A stretch of DNA of 64,000 bases from Xanthostigma xanthostigma (lineage: Eukaryota > Arthropoda > Insecta > Raphidioptera > Raphidiidae), in assembly GCA_963575645.1 (NCBI GenBank), contig OY754475.1, forward strand, positions 15,910,509-15,974,508. Direction: 5' to 3'. The position numbers and the translations under genes were made by a program. Positions 10,255-20,401 of the stretch are shown here, one piece after another (positions within the stretch are counted from its first letter, which is position 1; each line of letters opens with the position of its first letter). Under the pieces are notes generated by a model that made no database searches, had not been told where the DNA came from, and saw only the letters and a program-made list of their open reading frames with translations.

Positions 10255-11069
10255 GAACTTGTTTTTCAGCATTACCTAAAAATAGTGCGATGTTACTTTA
10301 AATTTTTATTGTATTGTCAGTCTTATTTTATAGTCGTAACTGTTGATGAATTTATAATTAACAAAATCAGTTAATTCATTTTCAAGCTACGCCGTGGTCG
10401 CCGTTGAACAGTTGGTCATTGTGTCGATTTGAAAATTAGTTCCTTTACTATTGTATTTCATTTAACTTTGAAACCAAGCCCTTATTCATAAAGCTTTATA
10501 AAAATAAATCTATCACTAAAGATGATAAAGGAACGTGTCAAAATTTGTTTAAAATATTTGAGTAATGTTGATCACATTTTGTCTTATTCCCATTTTGGTT
10601 TTTATAGAAGCTCAACAACTGAAGTAATAATAAAATTGCAATAAAACGATATAGCTTTTAGTAATTGTACATCTTAATTCTTAAATACAAAGTCTTGTAT
10701 TGTACATAATGTTATCTATTATATTTTCCAATACAGACAAAATCAAGGGCCTTGCAAAATTTCATTCAGAGTGGGAGAAAAGAGTAAACCGGCCAAAATA
10801 CTGCAGTTGGATTATACACGATAGTCCAATCGTTCTAAATGCAATTTGTGTAATTTTCAAGTGTCTAAGTTCAAAAATGGGAATTGTACGAAGTAAGCTT
10901 TTGAATTTTCACACTTTATTCTAAATTCAAGAGAGTAGCTGTCCTCTTTTCGCGTACGCATATAGGTACTAGACAAAGTGATTGTATTTATTGTATTAAA
11001 TTAGTGGACGTTTTGGCAAATATGGTTGCCTTTTTCAAAGTTGAATGTCAGTTTAGTAAAGGCCATCAT
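10255..11069. other. Former intron of gene D, no gene seen
   Basis: AT-rich sequence between the ZAD relics. A 74-codon open frame at 10700-10924 has no recognisable domain. Confidence 0.35.
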
Positions 11070-11492
11070 TAGGGTGACCAATCGTCCCGGATTTTCCGGG
11101 ACAGTCCCGCATTGAAGCCTCGTGTCCCGCATCAATATGTTTCCCGGAAAATGTCCCGCATTACTATGCGAATTTTACAACATTCGATTATATTTTGACT
11201 ATATTACTTATATAAACGCATTAAGTTTAACAAACATTAGTCTGCGCGCGGGACGATCTTAATAATTTTATATTTGCCCTTTAAAACAAAAAAAGGCCAC
11301 TCGAGCCCGTGCAAAGCTGTTTGTTAAAGTAAGGCTACTAAAAAAAATAAAAAAAGACATTTTTGTAAAATTTAGTTACTAAAAGAAAAATAATTCGTCT
11401 TTGCGCATGCTGAAAAAAATAAGGTCTTTTTTCAGCGAACTGAACAAACATTTTCGGTCCCGCATTGTATTACGAGAAAAATGATCACCCTA
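11070..11492. mobile_element. hAT-type MITE with perfect 8-bp TSD
   Basis: 423 bp with inverted ends TAGGGTGACCA / TGATCACCCTA and the exact direct repeat GCCATCAT on both sides (11062-11069, 11493-11500). The interior is rich in GTCCCGCATT words. No transposase. Confidence 0.88.
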
Positions 11493-11639
11493 GCCATCAT
11501 AATCCATATTGACCGAACATCGACTAATTTAAAGTAATATTACAATCATTTGGTCCCTTTATTTTGCCAAAAATTTATTGAAAAATAATTTTTACACATA
11601 CGTTGAAGAAATAATAATATTGTTTTGATTTTTCACAGC

Positions 11640-11735
11640 ATAAAGAACTGTCAAATTACAGCGCTGAAGACTGTACACCAGCTTCTAATAGACGGATGTA
11701 TGTCGACAAATTGACGTCTGTGGTGACCAGTTCGA
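11640..11735 (+). pseudogene. Relic of ZAD exon 2 (gene D locus)
   Basis: After TTTTTCACAG, the words GAACTGTCAAAT, TGTACACCAGCTTC and GTCGACAAATTGACGTCTG line up in order with gene B exon 2 (GAACTGCCAAACTT is GAGCTGCCAAACTT there; then GTACACCAGTTTC and TCTGACAAAACATTTCGTC). Spacing and frame are lost. Confidence 0.5.
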
Positions 11736-11780
11736 ACAGTTTTCTAAAAGCCCTATTCTTTTTTTGAAAAAAAGATCTCA

Positions 11781-12027
11781 TCTATACTAATATTATAAAG
11801 TGAGAGTTTTGTGTATGTGTGTATGTGGAGGGTAATTTCAGGAAACCACTGCATCTATTTGAAAAATTCTTTCACCACTGTCTAGAATGAATCTTCAAGA
11901 TGAACATACGCTATATATTATCGCGTTAAAATAAAAGCGCTTTTCGTGGAGACCAATGTTGCAATGTAAGGTGATGAAAAAACGGTAGCAATCCACAAAT
12001 TCGGGCGAAGGCGGACCGGGCCACTAG
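11781..12027 (+). mobile_element. Helitron-like non-autonomous element
   Basis: Starts TCTATACTAATATTATAAAG and ends GGGCCACTAG, matching Helitron 5'-TC and 3'-CTRR rules. The start is a form I know from lepidopteran Helitrons. It lies 85 bp upstream of the gene D start, so it may supply part of the present promoter region. Confidence 0.75.
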
Positions 12028-12112
12028 CTATTTGATGACGTTATTAGTTCCTTCTTAATCTACAAGCATCAACAAAAATTATATCAGTCTAATATTCAGT
12101 ATTGAAGATACC

Positions 12113-13663
12113 ATGGCTGTAAATCACGAAAATTATACTAATCTGGGAATAGAAATTGGTTTTATAGATATCCCCATTAAATGCGAGGAAACAGAAAATA
12201 GTGTCAATGAAGGAATAAAGAACTCTCTTACAGAAATTAAAGGACATCTAGAAGAAAATCAAATGGATATACTGAATTTCAATGAGCAGACTAGTTTCAA
12301 TTCCTCAACCGAAAACATGATAATAAAATGTGAACCATTTGAGGAGATCTACGTAAAACAAGAGAATGATGAATGTGATATCACTTTCAGTGACAGTGAT
12401 CATGTGTCAAGTCGTACTGATGAGAAGCCGAAACAATGTGACGTTTGCAATGAAAAGTTCGCACAGTTAGATTATCAACTTACACACGAGAAGCCATATC
12501 AGTGTGATGTTTGCTATAGGACTTTCGCCCAGCAAAGTCATAAACTTAAAATTAACGAAGAAATGCCTTTAAAATTTGACATTAAAGTTGAACCTAAAGA
12601 TGATAATTCATTAAATCTAACAGAATGTGCTGAGGATACCAAAGAGCCTTTGTCCCGGGTTGATTGTAGTGAAATCGTCTGCGAAGATACAAAGGTCGAT
12701 ATTAGTTACTACACTAAGTTGAGCGAAAACATGTGCATTGACGGGGAAAAGAAAAATTTTAAATCGGCGAAAAGACTCAAAGGCGAACCAATGAATGAGA
12801 ATTCATTAAATCTAACAGAATGTGGTAATGGAACTTTAATTCACAGTGACGGAAGGGAAACCCCCTGCAAAAATTCAAAGATCAATAGTGGCGACTTATC
12901 AGGAATGAGTGTAGCAGAATGTCGTGAAGAAGAGAAGAATTCTATTTCGACAAATTATGAGAGACATAAAAAGGCAACTGAAAAGAAGTATTATTGTGAC
13001 ACTTGTAATGGGAGTTTTACCAAGTCATCTACTTTGAAAACTCATATGCGTATACATACAGCTGAGAAACCATTTCTATGTGAGGTTTGTAATAAGTGCT
13101 TCTCTCAATTAAATCATTTAATTGGTCACAGACGCACACATGGTAAGAAACCATACCCGTGTGATGTTTGTAATAAGTGTTTCACTAAGTTAAGTAAATT
13201 AAATATTCACAAACGTACACACACTGGTGAGAAGCCGTACCAGTGTGACGTTTGCAATAAGTATTTCAGTATGGCATGTTCCTTAAATATTCACAAACGC
13301 ACACACACTGGTGAGAAACCGTATCAGTGTGACGTTTGTAATAAGTGTTTCAGTGTATCAAAAAGTTTAATTAAGCATAAACTCACACACACTGGTGAAA
13401 AACCATACCAGTGTGACGTTTGTAATAAGTGTTTTAGCAACTCAAGCAATTTAATTAAGCACAAACGTACACACACTGGTGTGAAACCGTACCGGTGTGA
13501 CGCGTGTGATAAGTGTTTCAGCAACTCAAGCAATTTAATTAAGCATAAACGTACACACACTGGTGTAAAACCGTACCGGTGTGACGTTTGTAATAAGTGT
13601 TTCATGGAATCAAGCAATTTAAATAGGCATAAACGCATATGTACTAGTGAGAAATCTTTTTAG
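12113..13663 (+). CDS. Gene D: C2H2 zinc-finger protein, 8 main fingers, ZAD lost
   Basis: 516 residues from ATG 12113, with an in-frame stop at 12056-12058 upstream. Residues 1-90 hold the family motifs GFIDIPIKCEETE and CEPFEEIYVKQEND. Residues ~107-150 are two collapsed fingers (CDVCNEKFAQLDYQLTHEKP, CDVCYRTFAQQSHKLK) lacking parts. Residues ~150-290 contain two copies of the linker module (FDIKVEPKDDNSLNLTECAE; LKGEPMNENSLNLTECGN). Eight fingers follow from about residue 293; the eighth ends HKRIC, so its last ligand is Cys instead of His. Fingers 6 and 7 share CFSNSSNLIKHKRTHTGVKP and are a recent duplication. The stop TAG replaces an expected CAG (Gln), and ghost fingers continue beyond it. 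ZAD exon relics lie at 10229 and 11640. Predicted nuclear DNA-binding protein. Confidence 0.8.
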   Translation: MAVNHENYTNLGIEIGFIDIPIKCEETENSVNEGIKNSLTEIKGHLEENQMDILNFNEQTSFNSSTENMIIKCEPFEEIYVKQENDECDITFSDSDHVSSRTDEKPKQCDVCNEKFAQLDYQLTHEKPYQCDVCYRTFAQQSHKLKINEEMPLKFDIKVEPKDDNSLNLTECAEDTKEPLSRVDCSEIVCEDTKVDISYYTKLSENMCIDGEKKNFKSAKRLKGEPMNENSLNLTECGNGTLIHSDGRETPCKNSKINSGDLSGMSVAECREEEKNSISTNYERHKKATEKKYYCDTCNGSFTKSSTLKTHMRIHTAEKPFLCEVCNKCFSQLNHLIGHRRTHGKKPYPCDVCNKCFTKLSKLNIHKRTHTGEKPYQCDVCNKYFSMACSLNIHKRTHTGEKPYQCDVCNKCFSVSKSLIKHKLTHTGEKPYQCDVCNKCFSNSSNLIKHKRTHTGVKPYRCDACDKCFSNSSNLIKHKRTHTGVKPYRCDVCNKCFMESSNLNRHKRICTSEKSF

Positions 13664-13762
13664 TGTAAAAAGTTGGTAATAAGTGCTATTGCGTGACCGT
13701 ACCAAGTAATTTAATTAGTCACCAACTCACACATACTGGTGAGAAACTATTATTAGTGTGAC
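13664..13762 (+). pseudogene. Ghost fingers after the gene D stop
   Basis: Beyond TAG 13661-13663 the sequence still reads as finger DNA with indels: GTAATAAGTGCTAT, then CCAAGTAATTTAATTAGTCAC encoding PSNLISHQLTHTGEK, then TTAGTGTGACGTT. The array was once one to two fingers longer. Confidence 0.8.
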
Positions 13763-13781
13763 GTTCTAAAATCTTCGAAGT

Positions 13782-13988
13782 TTACCGTATTTCTCATATT
13801 AAAGACGCACCTCAAATTTATAAGATGATTTTTAGAAAAATATATTTTAATATTACTTTCGGATCATAATTTTTATTTATTGTTAACGTAAAATTAGAGA
13901 CGATTTATTGAAAAATGTTACCTTCGGACCATATGACGCACCCAACATTTGAGTGCATTTTTTTATGTAAAAAGATGCGTCTTACAAG
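13782..13988. repeat. Probable small DNA-element remnant
   Basis: Begins TTACCGTATTTCTCATATTAAAGACGCACC and ends GATGCGTCTTACAAG; the inverted AAGACGCA / TGCGTCTT and the form of the left end suggest a MITE. An inner pair repeats CTTTCGGATCAT / CTTCGGACCAT. Confidence 0.45.
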
Positions 13989-14330
13989 TAAAAATTAATT
14001 ATAAAAAAAATCATGGGCTACCCATAAAAGAGCAAAATGTTTAGACACAAACGCATTTTATTTTTTTATGGGCTTATTGATGGAGCATGATTTTTTTATA
14101 ATTAGTTTGACTTTTTACTGATTCTAATTGGAATCATGTTATTTAGAAAAGAAAAAAAACATTTTTGTACTTTTTGGAGATTTTCTGAATAAAATAGTGC
14201 TACTTTTTGTGTTTAATTTGATTTTATATTTTTATCATAGGAAGCCGTGCTTCGTTTAGAAGCTTAGAGCTTCTGAATATTACTTTGCAGTTTGCACACA
14301 GCATAAACATAAAATTAAATAATAAATTAT

Positions 14331-14566
14331 TGATATCTTTGATTAACGTCTGAAAAGAACTCTTCAAATAAATAAAATTATGGATCAATTTTTTCAGACT
14401 ATATATTGACAAAAATTATAATTCAATAGATGACTTACAAATATATCCATGACTACTTATTAAAAATTCTTAGGTCCAAATTCAGACCGAATCGTCATTT
14501 GTTGAATTATAATTTTTCTCAATATATAGTCAGAAAAGATTGGTCGATAATTTTATTTAATTGAAC
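14331..14566. repeat. Inverted-repeat element with degenerate hammerhead-like core (HH family)
   Basis: The left arm (TTGATTAACGTCTGAAAAGAA...ATATATTGACAAAAA) and right arm (TTTTTCTCAATATATAGTCAGAAAAGATTGGTCGATAATTT) are inverted. Between them GGTCCAAATTCAGACCGAATCGTCA is a mutated form of the GATCCAAATCCGGATCGAAACGTCA core seen at 42005 and 58371. Confidence 0.65.
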
Positions 14567-15934
14567 AAATTATAGAATTTACTTTTACTGCCCATGACCT
14601 GTACCTATTTGTTTGTTATTTCCTAGTTCACTCTAAAAGTCCATGATTAAAAGGTAAATATGTATTTTCCGTGACTTATTTTTTTGCTTATTTAGAATCA
14701 AGAATGTGTTTTTATTAACAATATATTATATCAGAGCCGGATTCCAATGTTCTATTTTGTTTTTTGCAATATCTATACCTACTACATAGATTACATAGTT
14801 TTATAGATAGTTCACTTGACGTTCAAGGTCAAATTTAGTTTGTAGTTCTTCCTTAGGTCACTGATGCTAATGGCGTTACTGATGCTACTAGCGTTTCCAT
14901 GGCTCCTCTATTAGACTATTACAAGCCCCCTATTCCCAGGTACTAAACTGATAATTATTAAAATTATCAATTGGATTTTCAATTCATTATAAAAAAATAA
15001 ATTGAATAGACACCTGAAAGGATAATAGGTTTAGAATAATATAAATTCTTACTTCTCTTCCAAATGATGATTTATTTAGACTAATTTCTTATTTACAGTT
15101 TCATTATCAATTGAATATTAAATTACAAATTGTTAACTTTATTTATGGTAAATATTCCATCTTTTTTAAAATATTAGCTATGGAAGTCCATTTATAAAAA
15201 AGAAATATTAGATCTCAAACACGAAAAAAATTATTATCCAGTGATTTATCGCAGACATATAAATTCGAACCGGGGCCTGTGAATTAGTTCCATCTACAGC
15301 TGCTGCATATTCTAATATTCATAACGTGAACCTGCAACAAAATCAGAAGATTAAAGCGAATAGGTACTGAGAAAAACTTGTATTAAAATAGGTTGCATAT
15401 TGGACAAAATTATAATAATTTGGTTTCAAGTCAACAAGAAATTTTAAGAAATGTATCTAAAAATATTAAATGCGTATTTTTTGGATATTATATTTATATA
15501 AAATACTCGGAATATTACATGAGAATATTGTTGTTTGGATATTTATTGAAGGGGATATTAAATTAATAAAAATAAAAACAGATTTCTTACCTTGTGATTA
15601 CCAGAAAAAAAGTGTAGAATCTCACTTCAGGTTTTTCCACAGACAATCCAAAACTTTTCAGTAGTAAATATTATTATTAACTATAAAAATTACTATAAAA
15701 ATAATAAATTTTGTTAACATTGATCGCTTGAACACAAAATCGTTATCTATGGATGAAAAAATGACAGGAAAACAAAAATGAATTTTTGAAATGACAGTCA
15801 GTGAACTCTGGATCATTTACCTATAATTAAAATTAAAATAAAAAATCGATCGACGCGCCTTGCCGTGTCCTAAGGAAGAGTTAAATTAGAAATTCTAATG
15901 GAAGGTATACAAAGTGAGCATTGCCTGACCTACT
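14567..15934. other. Intergenic, no gene seen
   Basis: AT-rich (often over 75% by eye). Short open frames have no recognisable domain. Confidence 0.35.
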
Positions 15935-16545
15935 ACTACTTACTTAATATTATAGAGGGGAGCGAATTTTGTGAGTGTGTGTGTGTGTGGAGCATGGCCC
16001 CCACATTCGATTGTGGGCCCTGTAACCAGGATCTGGCTCGCCCCCCCCCAACATATGCCTATTTTTCTACCCTTTTACACTGAAAATAGATTGTAAGGTA
16101 TAATTAAGCAATAAAGGAATCAGTTCAATCTTAAAACCAAACTTTATTGATAAAATTATAAAAAATGACAAAAAAATAAGATTATGATCTATCTGAAAAA
16201 ATAAAAAATTATGATCTAAAAAAAATACTAAAATTGAGATCCAAAAAACTTGAATAAAAAAACCAGGGCCCCCTCTGAGCCCGGGCCCTGTTACCAGAGT
16301 TGCACCAGCCCCACCATTGTGGGGGCCATGGTGTGGAGGGCCATCTTCGGAACCAATGCACCTATTTGAAAAATTCTTTGACCACTATGGCACTATTTAG
16401 AATTAACCTTAAGGATGGACATAGGCTATAATATATTTTCCCGTTAAAATACAAGCGCTTTTTGTGAACACCAATTTGGCAACGTGAGTCGACGAAAAAA
16501 AGGTGGCAGTCTACAAATTCGCACGAAGCCGGTCCGGGCCACTAA
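15935..16545 (+). mobile_element. Helitron-like element carrying an insertion
   Basis: The outer parts (15935-~16000 and ~16320-16545: TAATATTATAGAGGGGAG, a GT run, TTTGAAAAATTCTTTGACCACT, CGGTCCGGGCCACTAATAT) match the Helitron family. The middle 0.3 kb holds GGGCCCTGTAACCAGGATCT and, inverted, GAGCCCGGGCCCTGTTACCAG, so another element seems to sit inside. Confidence 0.6.
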
Positions 16546-17400
16546 TATAGTGTGACGATATTATTACCGTTCGCAGAGAGTTTGGAACAGAGCTAATTTT
16601 GCCTTATAAAGTACTCACTTATTAGTGCAACGCGCATGGCGAATGCGGATGCCACGTGCGGCGTGCCTCGCGAATGTTCTCGTGAAAATTATCGCGAATA
16701 TTTCAAGAACATTCGCGGGGTAATTTATGGAGCCTTTGTTACGTTGTTTTTGTGGGGTTATGCTGGGTTTTGAATTAAAAAGTTGAGTTAGTTAAACCAC
16801 TAGTATAATTTCATAAATAAAACAAATATCGTTGATACAAAAAAATACAATAAAATACAAAAGTAATATAAAAAGATATTCAAGTAGCTTGTTCTGGTCA
16901 GACGATACCAGAGTGTATCCTTAAATTATTTTTAACTATGTAATGACAAATCGGTCACTCCTTTTCTATCTTTCCTCGGTCTGGTCAACTTTACATACAA
17001 AATTGATACGGTCAAAAATATGTTGAATAAAACGCCTACAACAAACATGAAAAGTTTATCTAGGTCCGACGTTTTTAATATTATCCAACAATTACTGTTT
17101 AACGCATTCAAATAACACGCAAACAATTGGTCATTACATCGATTGTTAAATTTTAATACAAGCCATACTTGAATTTGTGCAAATAACGTTATAACCTCAT
17201 TCGGTCCGTTCGTACATACTGTTCGCGACAGTGGCCAAAAGGGCAATAAACAACGGGCAGGACTAATGGTCGTTTCCCTACGTTGTGTAATTTTTTAAAG
17301 GGGCAGTTCAAAAGGGGGCAGGTCAGAAGGACTCGATCACGGCACGGGCCATGCGTTCATATGTGGCCAGAAGGGCCTTAATTAAGTGTGCATGTGTAAG
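16546..17400. other. Intergenic, no convincing gene
   Basis: Contains an unusual patch of CG-rich 10-mers around 16650-16700 (CGCGAATGTTCTCG) and a 104-codon minus-strand frame (16932-17246) with one hydrophobic stretch, which I do not recognise. Confidence 0.3.
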
Positions 17401-17404
17401 ATCT

Positions 17405-17615
17405 CGCCGACGAATTCAAACTATCAGACGAGACTTACACATGTGGAATTGTGTGTACATATGCGTTCGAGGCCGACGAGTTGAACTATCAGGCCCCTAC
17501 TAACATATATGTGCATATGCTTTCCCGTAGACGAATTGAACTATCATACGGTACTCGCATAAGAGTGTAGGTGTGTGTGTACTTTCAGGTAGACGAATTG
17601 AACTATCATACCTTA
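17405..17615 (+). repeat. Diverged ~60-bp tandem repeat
   Basis: GACGA(A/G)TT(C/G)(A)AACTATCA recurs at about 17411, 17474, 17532 and 17593, separated by variable GTGTGCATATG-like sequence. No protein is encoded. Confidence 0.7.
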
Positions 17616-17950
17616 CTAGTGTATATGTCTAAATGACAGTGGCCTTACAAGACTAAGACTATCTTTTCAATGAAAACGGTCCGAGGGTCAAAGAATGTCG
17701 TATCGCATACATCGCGGACGGTTTTGATTTTATTAATTAATTAAATAAACGCGAACTAAGCTATGGCCATCTATACGCAGCGCGCCTAGATAACTGCAAA
17801 CGTTCGAGCGACAATGACAACTATAGAGTATCAACAACACTACAAGCGAACGTGCGTCTCGGCTAATAGTATGCGCACATACATACGCGTATAATTATTA
17901 TAATCAAGAATAATGTACTAAATAACGTACATTAATAAAAAGTTTAGGGC
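17616..17950. other. Upstream flank of pseudogene E
   Basis: No gene or repeat recognised. Confidence 0.3.
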
Positions 17951-19387
17951 AAATCCCAATGTTTAATATCTTTAAATTTAACATTCGTAACACCTTCTGA
18001 TAATTCTCCAAACTATGAAACTAATCCAGATATCATTTTGAGGCGTGAATCTTTAGAACTCCAAGACGCGTTTGATGTGGGAGGAATGACAAGTGAAGAT
18101 TCAAAAATAGATATTGGTGCCGTTATATTTGATGAAGATATGAATGTCAACTGGAAAGAAGAACCAGGAAAGTTTAACAGAACGGATGAAATCAAAGACG
18201 AAATATCTTTAAAATCCGAGAATCATACTGATATTGAAACAATTCGACAACAATTTATTGCTGATACAGGAGATACTAATACAGATAGCATAACTGTGAA
18301 AAGTAGGTCTCTAGAACTCCAAGACGGCTTTAATGTGGACGAAATGACGAATGGTAATTTATTGCTTTCAACAGAATGTGCTGATGATACATTTTCAACA
18401 GATGATTGTAGTGAAATTACCTGTGAAGACACAAAAATCGGTATGGGTCCCATATTTAATGAAGATAAGAGTGTCAACTGGGAAGAAAAGGAACTAGGAA
18501 ACAAAATAAAGCGCGAAGTGTTTTCAAAATCCGAATATCAGCCAGATGACACAGGAAACACTTCTTTTAATAGTGGCGGTAGTAAAATCGGCTGTGAAGA
18601 TACAAAGACGCATTTTGATCGCCGATCGGAGAATGCTTCGAATCTTCGTTCAGCCGATGTAAAGCATAATAAATGTGAAAGAAGCAATAAGAATGACTCT
18701 ATAAAACGTATGAACCAGAAAAAATAAATAGATTTAAAAAAAAGCCGCATCAGTGCGACGTTTGTAATAAGTGCTTTACTACTATAGGCTATTTAAAAAT
18801 TCATAAAAATATACATACTGGTGTGAAACCGCATAACTGCGACGTTTGCAATAAGTGCTTTACTCATCCAGCTCACATTACTCACATGCTCACAAACGTA
18901 AACATACCGGTGTGAAACCGTATCAATGTGACGTGTGTAATAAGTACTTTATTACCTTTAGCTCTTTAAATGTTCATAAGAAATCACACACCGGTGTAAA
19001 GCCTTTTAAGTGTGACGTTTGCAATAAGTGCTTTACATCTTTAGGCTATTTAAATATTCATAAAAATATACATTCTGGAGTGAAACCGCACAAGTGTGAC
19101 ATTTGCAATTCGTGTTTTACTCATCCAAGTGACTTAAATGTTCACAAACGTATACATACCGGTGAGAAACCGTATCGGTGTAACATGTGTAATAAGTGCT
19201 ATACTACTTCTGGCTCTTTGAGTGTTCATAGAAATACACACAGTAATGTGAAACCGTATAAGTGTGACGCCTGTAATAAGTGCTTTACTACTTCAGGCTC
19301 CTTAAGAAAACGTTTCAGTGTGACGTTTGTAATAAGTACTTTTTTCAATCGCGCCATTTAAAAATACACAAACATATAGGCGAATAG
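17951..19387 (+). pseudogene. Locus E: C2H2 zinc-finger pseudogene
   Basis: An open linker frame (about 17951-18727) keeps family motifs: SLNLT near its start, LLLSTECADDT, DDCSEITCEDTKIGMG. It is internally duplicated: (R)SLELQDAFDV...NEDMNVNWKEE-like modules occur at about 18045-18175 and 18308-18490. It ends in TAA at 18725, in an A-run. The fingers restart in another frame at 18745 (PHQCDVCNKCF). A second frameshift falls at about 18862-18890 (THPAHITHM versus HYSHAHKRKHTG), and a third, with loss of a linker, at about 19305 (SGSLRK / RFQCDVCNKYF). About eight finger units can be seen, ending IHKHIGE-TAG. Three frame breaks in one locus make a functional single-exon gene unlikely; splicing around all of them is not supported. 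Confidence 0.88.
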
Positions 19388-19629
19388 GATTCTGTTAAAA
19401 TTTGTTATGAGTCCGCATATTATATGTCTTTGAACCATGGGATAAAATTAACTTTGCTTTTAATTCTGTTTAACTGTGCTTCCATTTGTACTGAGTAATT
19501 ATCCCAGCTGTTATCCTGCCAAACCTGTAAGCATTGATGTTTTGAATTAGAATATATATCTTTATATGATATAGAGTGGAAGTTCGTAGGGGACTTATCT
19601 AGAGCATTTTTTACTTCCCGCTATAAAAA

Positions 19630-19770
19630 AAATTCAAAAAATTGTGTTCACCCCGATTTTCGAAAATCGAGTTTTCGGCAGATCTCGACGTTTTGAGGTC
19701 CTAGGAAGCTATTCTTACTATTTTGGCGATGATGTCCGTAGGGCTGTGTGTGTGTGTGTGTGTGTGTGTA
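19630..19770 (-). repeat. Dispersed repeat with (TG)n tail
   Basis: CACCCCGATTTTCGAAAATCGAG, ATCTCGACGTTTTGAGGTC and TTTTGGCGATGATGTCCGTAGGGCTGTGTG match the reverse complement of 30190-30310. It ends in a (TG)n microsatellite (19745-19769). Confidence 0.8.
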
Positions 19771-20399
19771 ACAATACCTATATCTTTTACAAGATTCTAC
19801 CTCCGTGGAGTAAGATGAATGTGCGTACTCATATGCCTCTCAACCCCATTCGTTCTTTTGCACCCTGGTGAAACCGGCCGGGACCGCTTGTTAGTTATAT
19901 TGCATGATTTGTAAAATTCCTTGAGAGAGTTTTTTCTATAACCAGATTTTTACATTCATTATCCCACCATGGAGGACTTTTATTTTTAAACTTGGATTCC
20001 TTTGTGATTTGAATAGCATTATTTCTGGCTTGAATAATAGCATTTAAGATTTCATTTTATGTGTCTGGTACTACTGTATTTTTGTGTAAATCATTTTCAT
20101 AAAGTCTCAACTGATTTATTTGTGGGATTTTTTTATTAATTATTATGACACACGGATAATGATCATTGATCACTGCCTAGTGTTTCGGCAGTTCTATACC
20201 ACCTACTTTTTAAAGCTATGTTTCCTGTGGATTTTGCTATCTATTATACTATTATTATTAATAGTGGGTCTGATTTTTGTAGGGGAAGTATTATTATTTA
20301 TAACTAAATTGTTAGATTCTATTGTTAGTTTTATGTTCTTCCCTGAGGTATTTGTAGTTTTACATCCCCAGGCTGTATTGTGAGCGTTAAGCCTCCACA
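19771..20399. other. Intergenic, no gene seen
   Basis: AT-rich sequence. Nothing recognised. Confidence 0.3.
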
Positions 20400-20401
20400 T
20401 A

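Noticed and set aside
15265-15285. tRNA-derived SINE (TTCGAACC B-box-like word)
   Set aside because: Only a B-box-like 8-mer; no A-box at the right distance and no clover-leaf could be drawn.
16932-17246. 104-codon minus-strand frame with a hydrophobic segment
   Set aside because: No family recognised, no start context, no splice context; length is within chance for this region. Not annotated as a gene.
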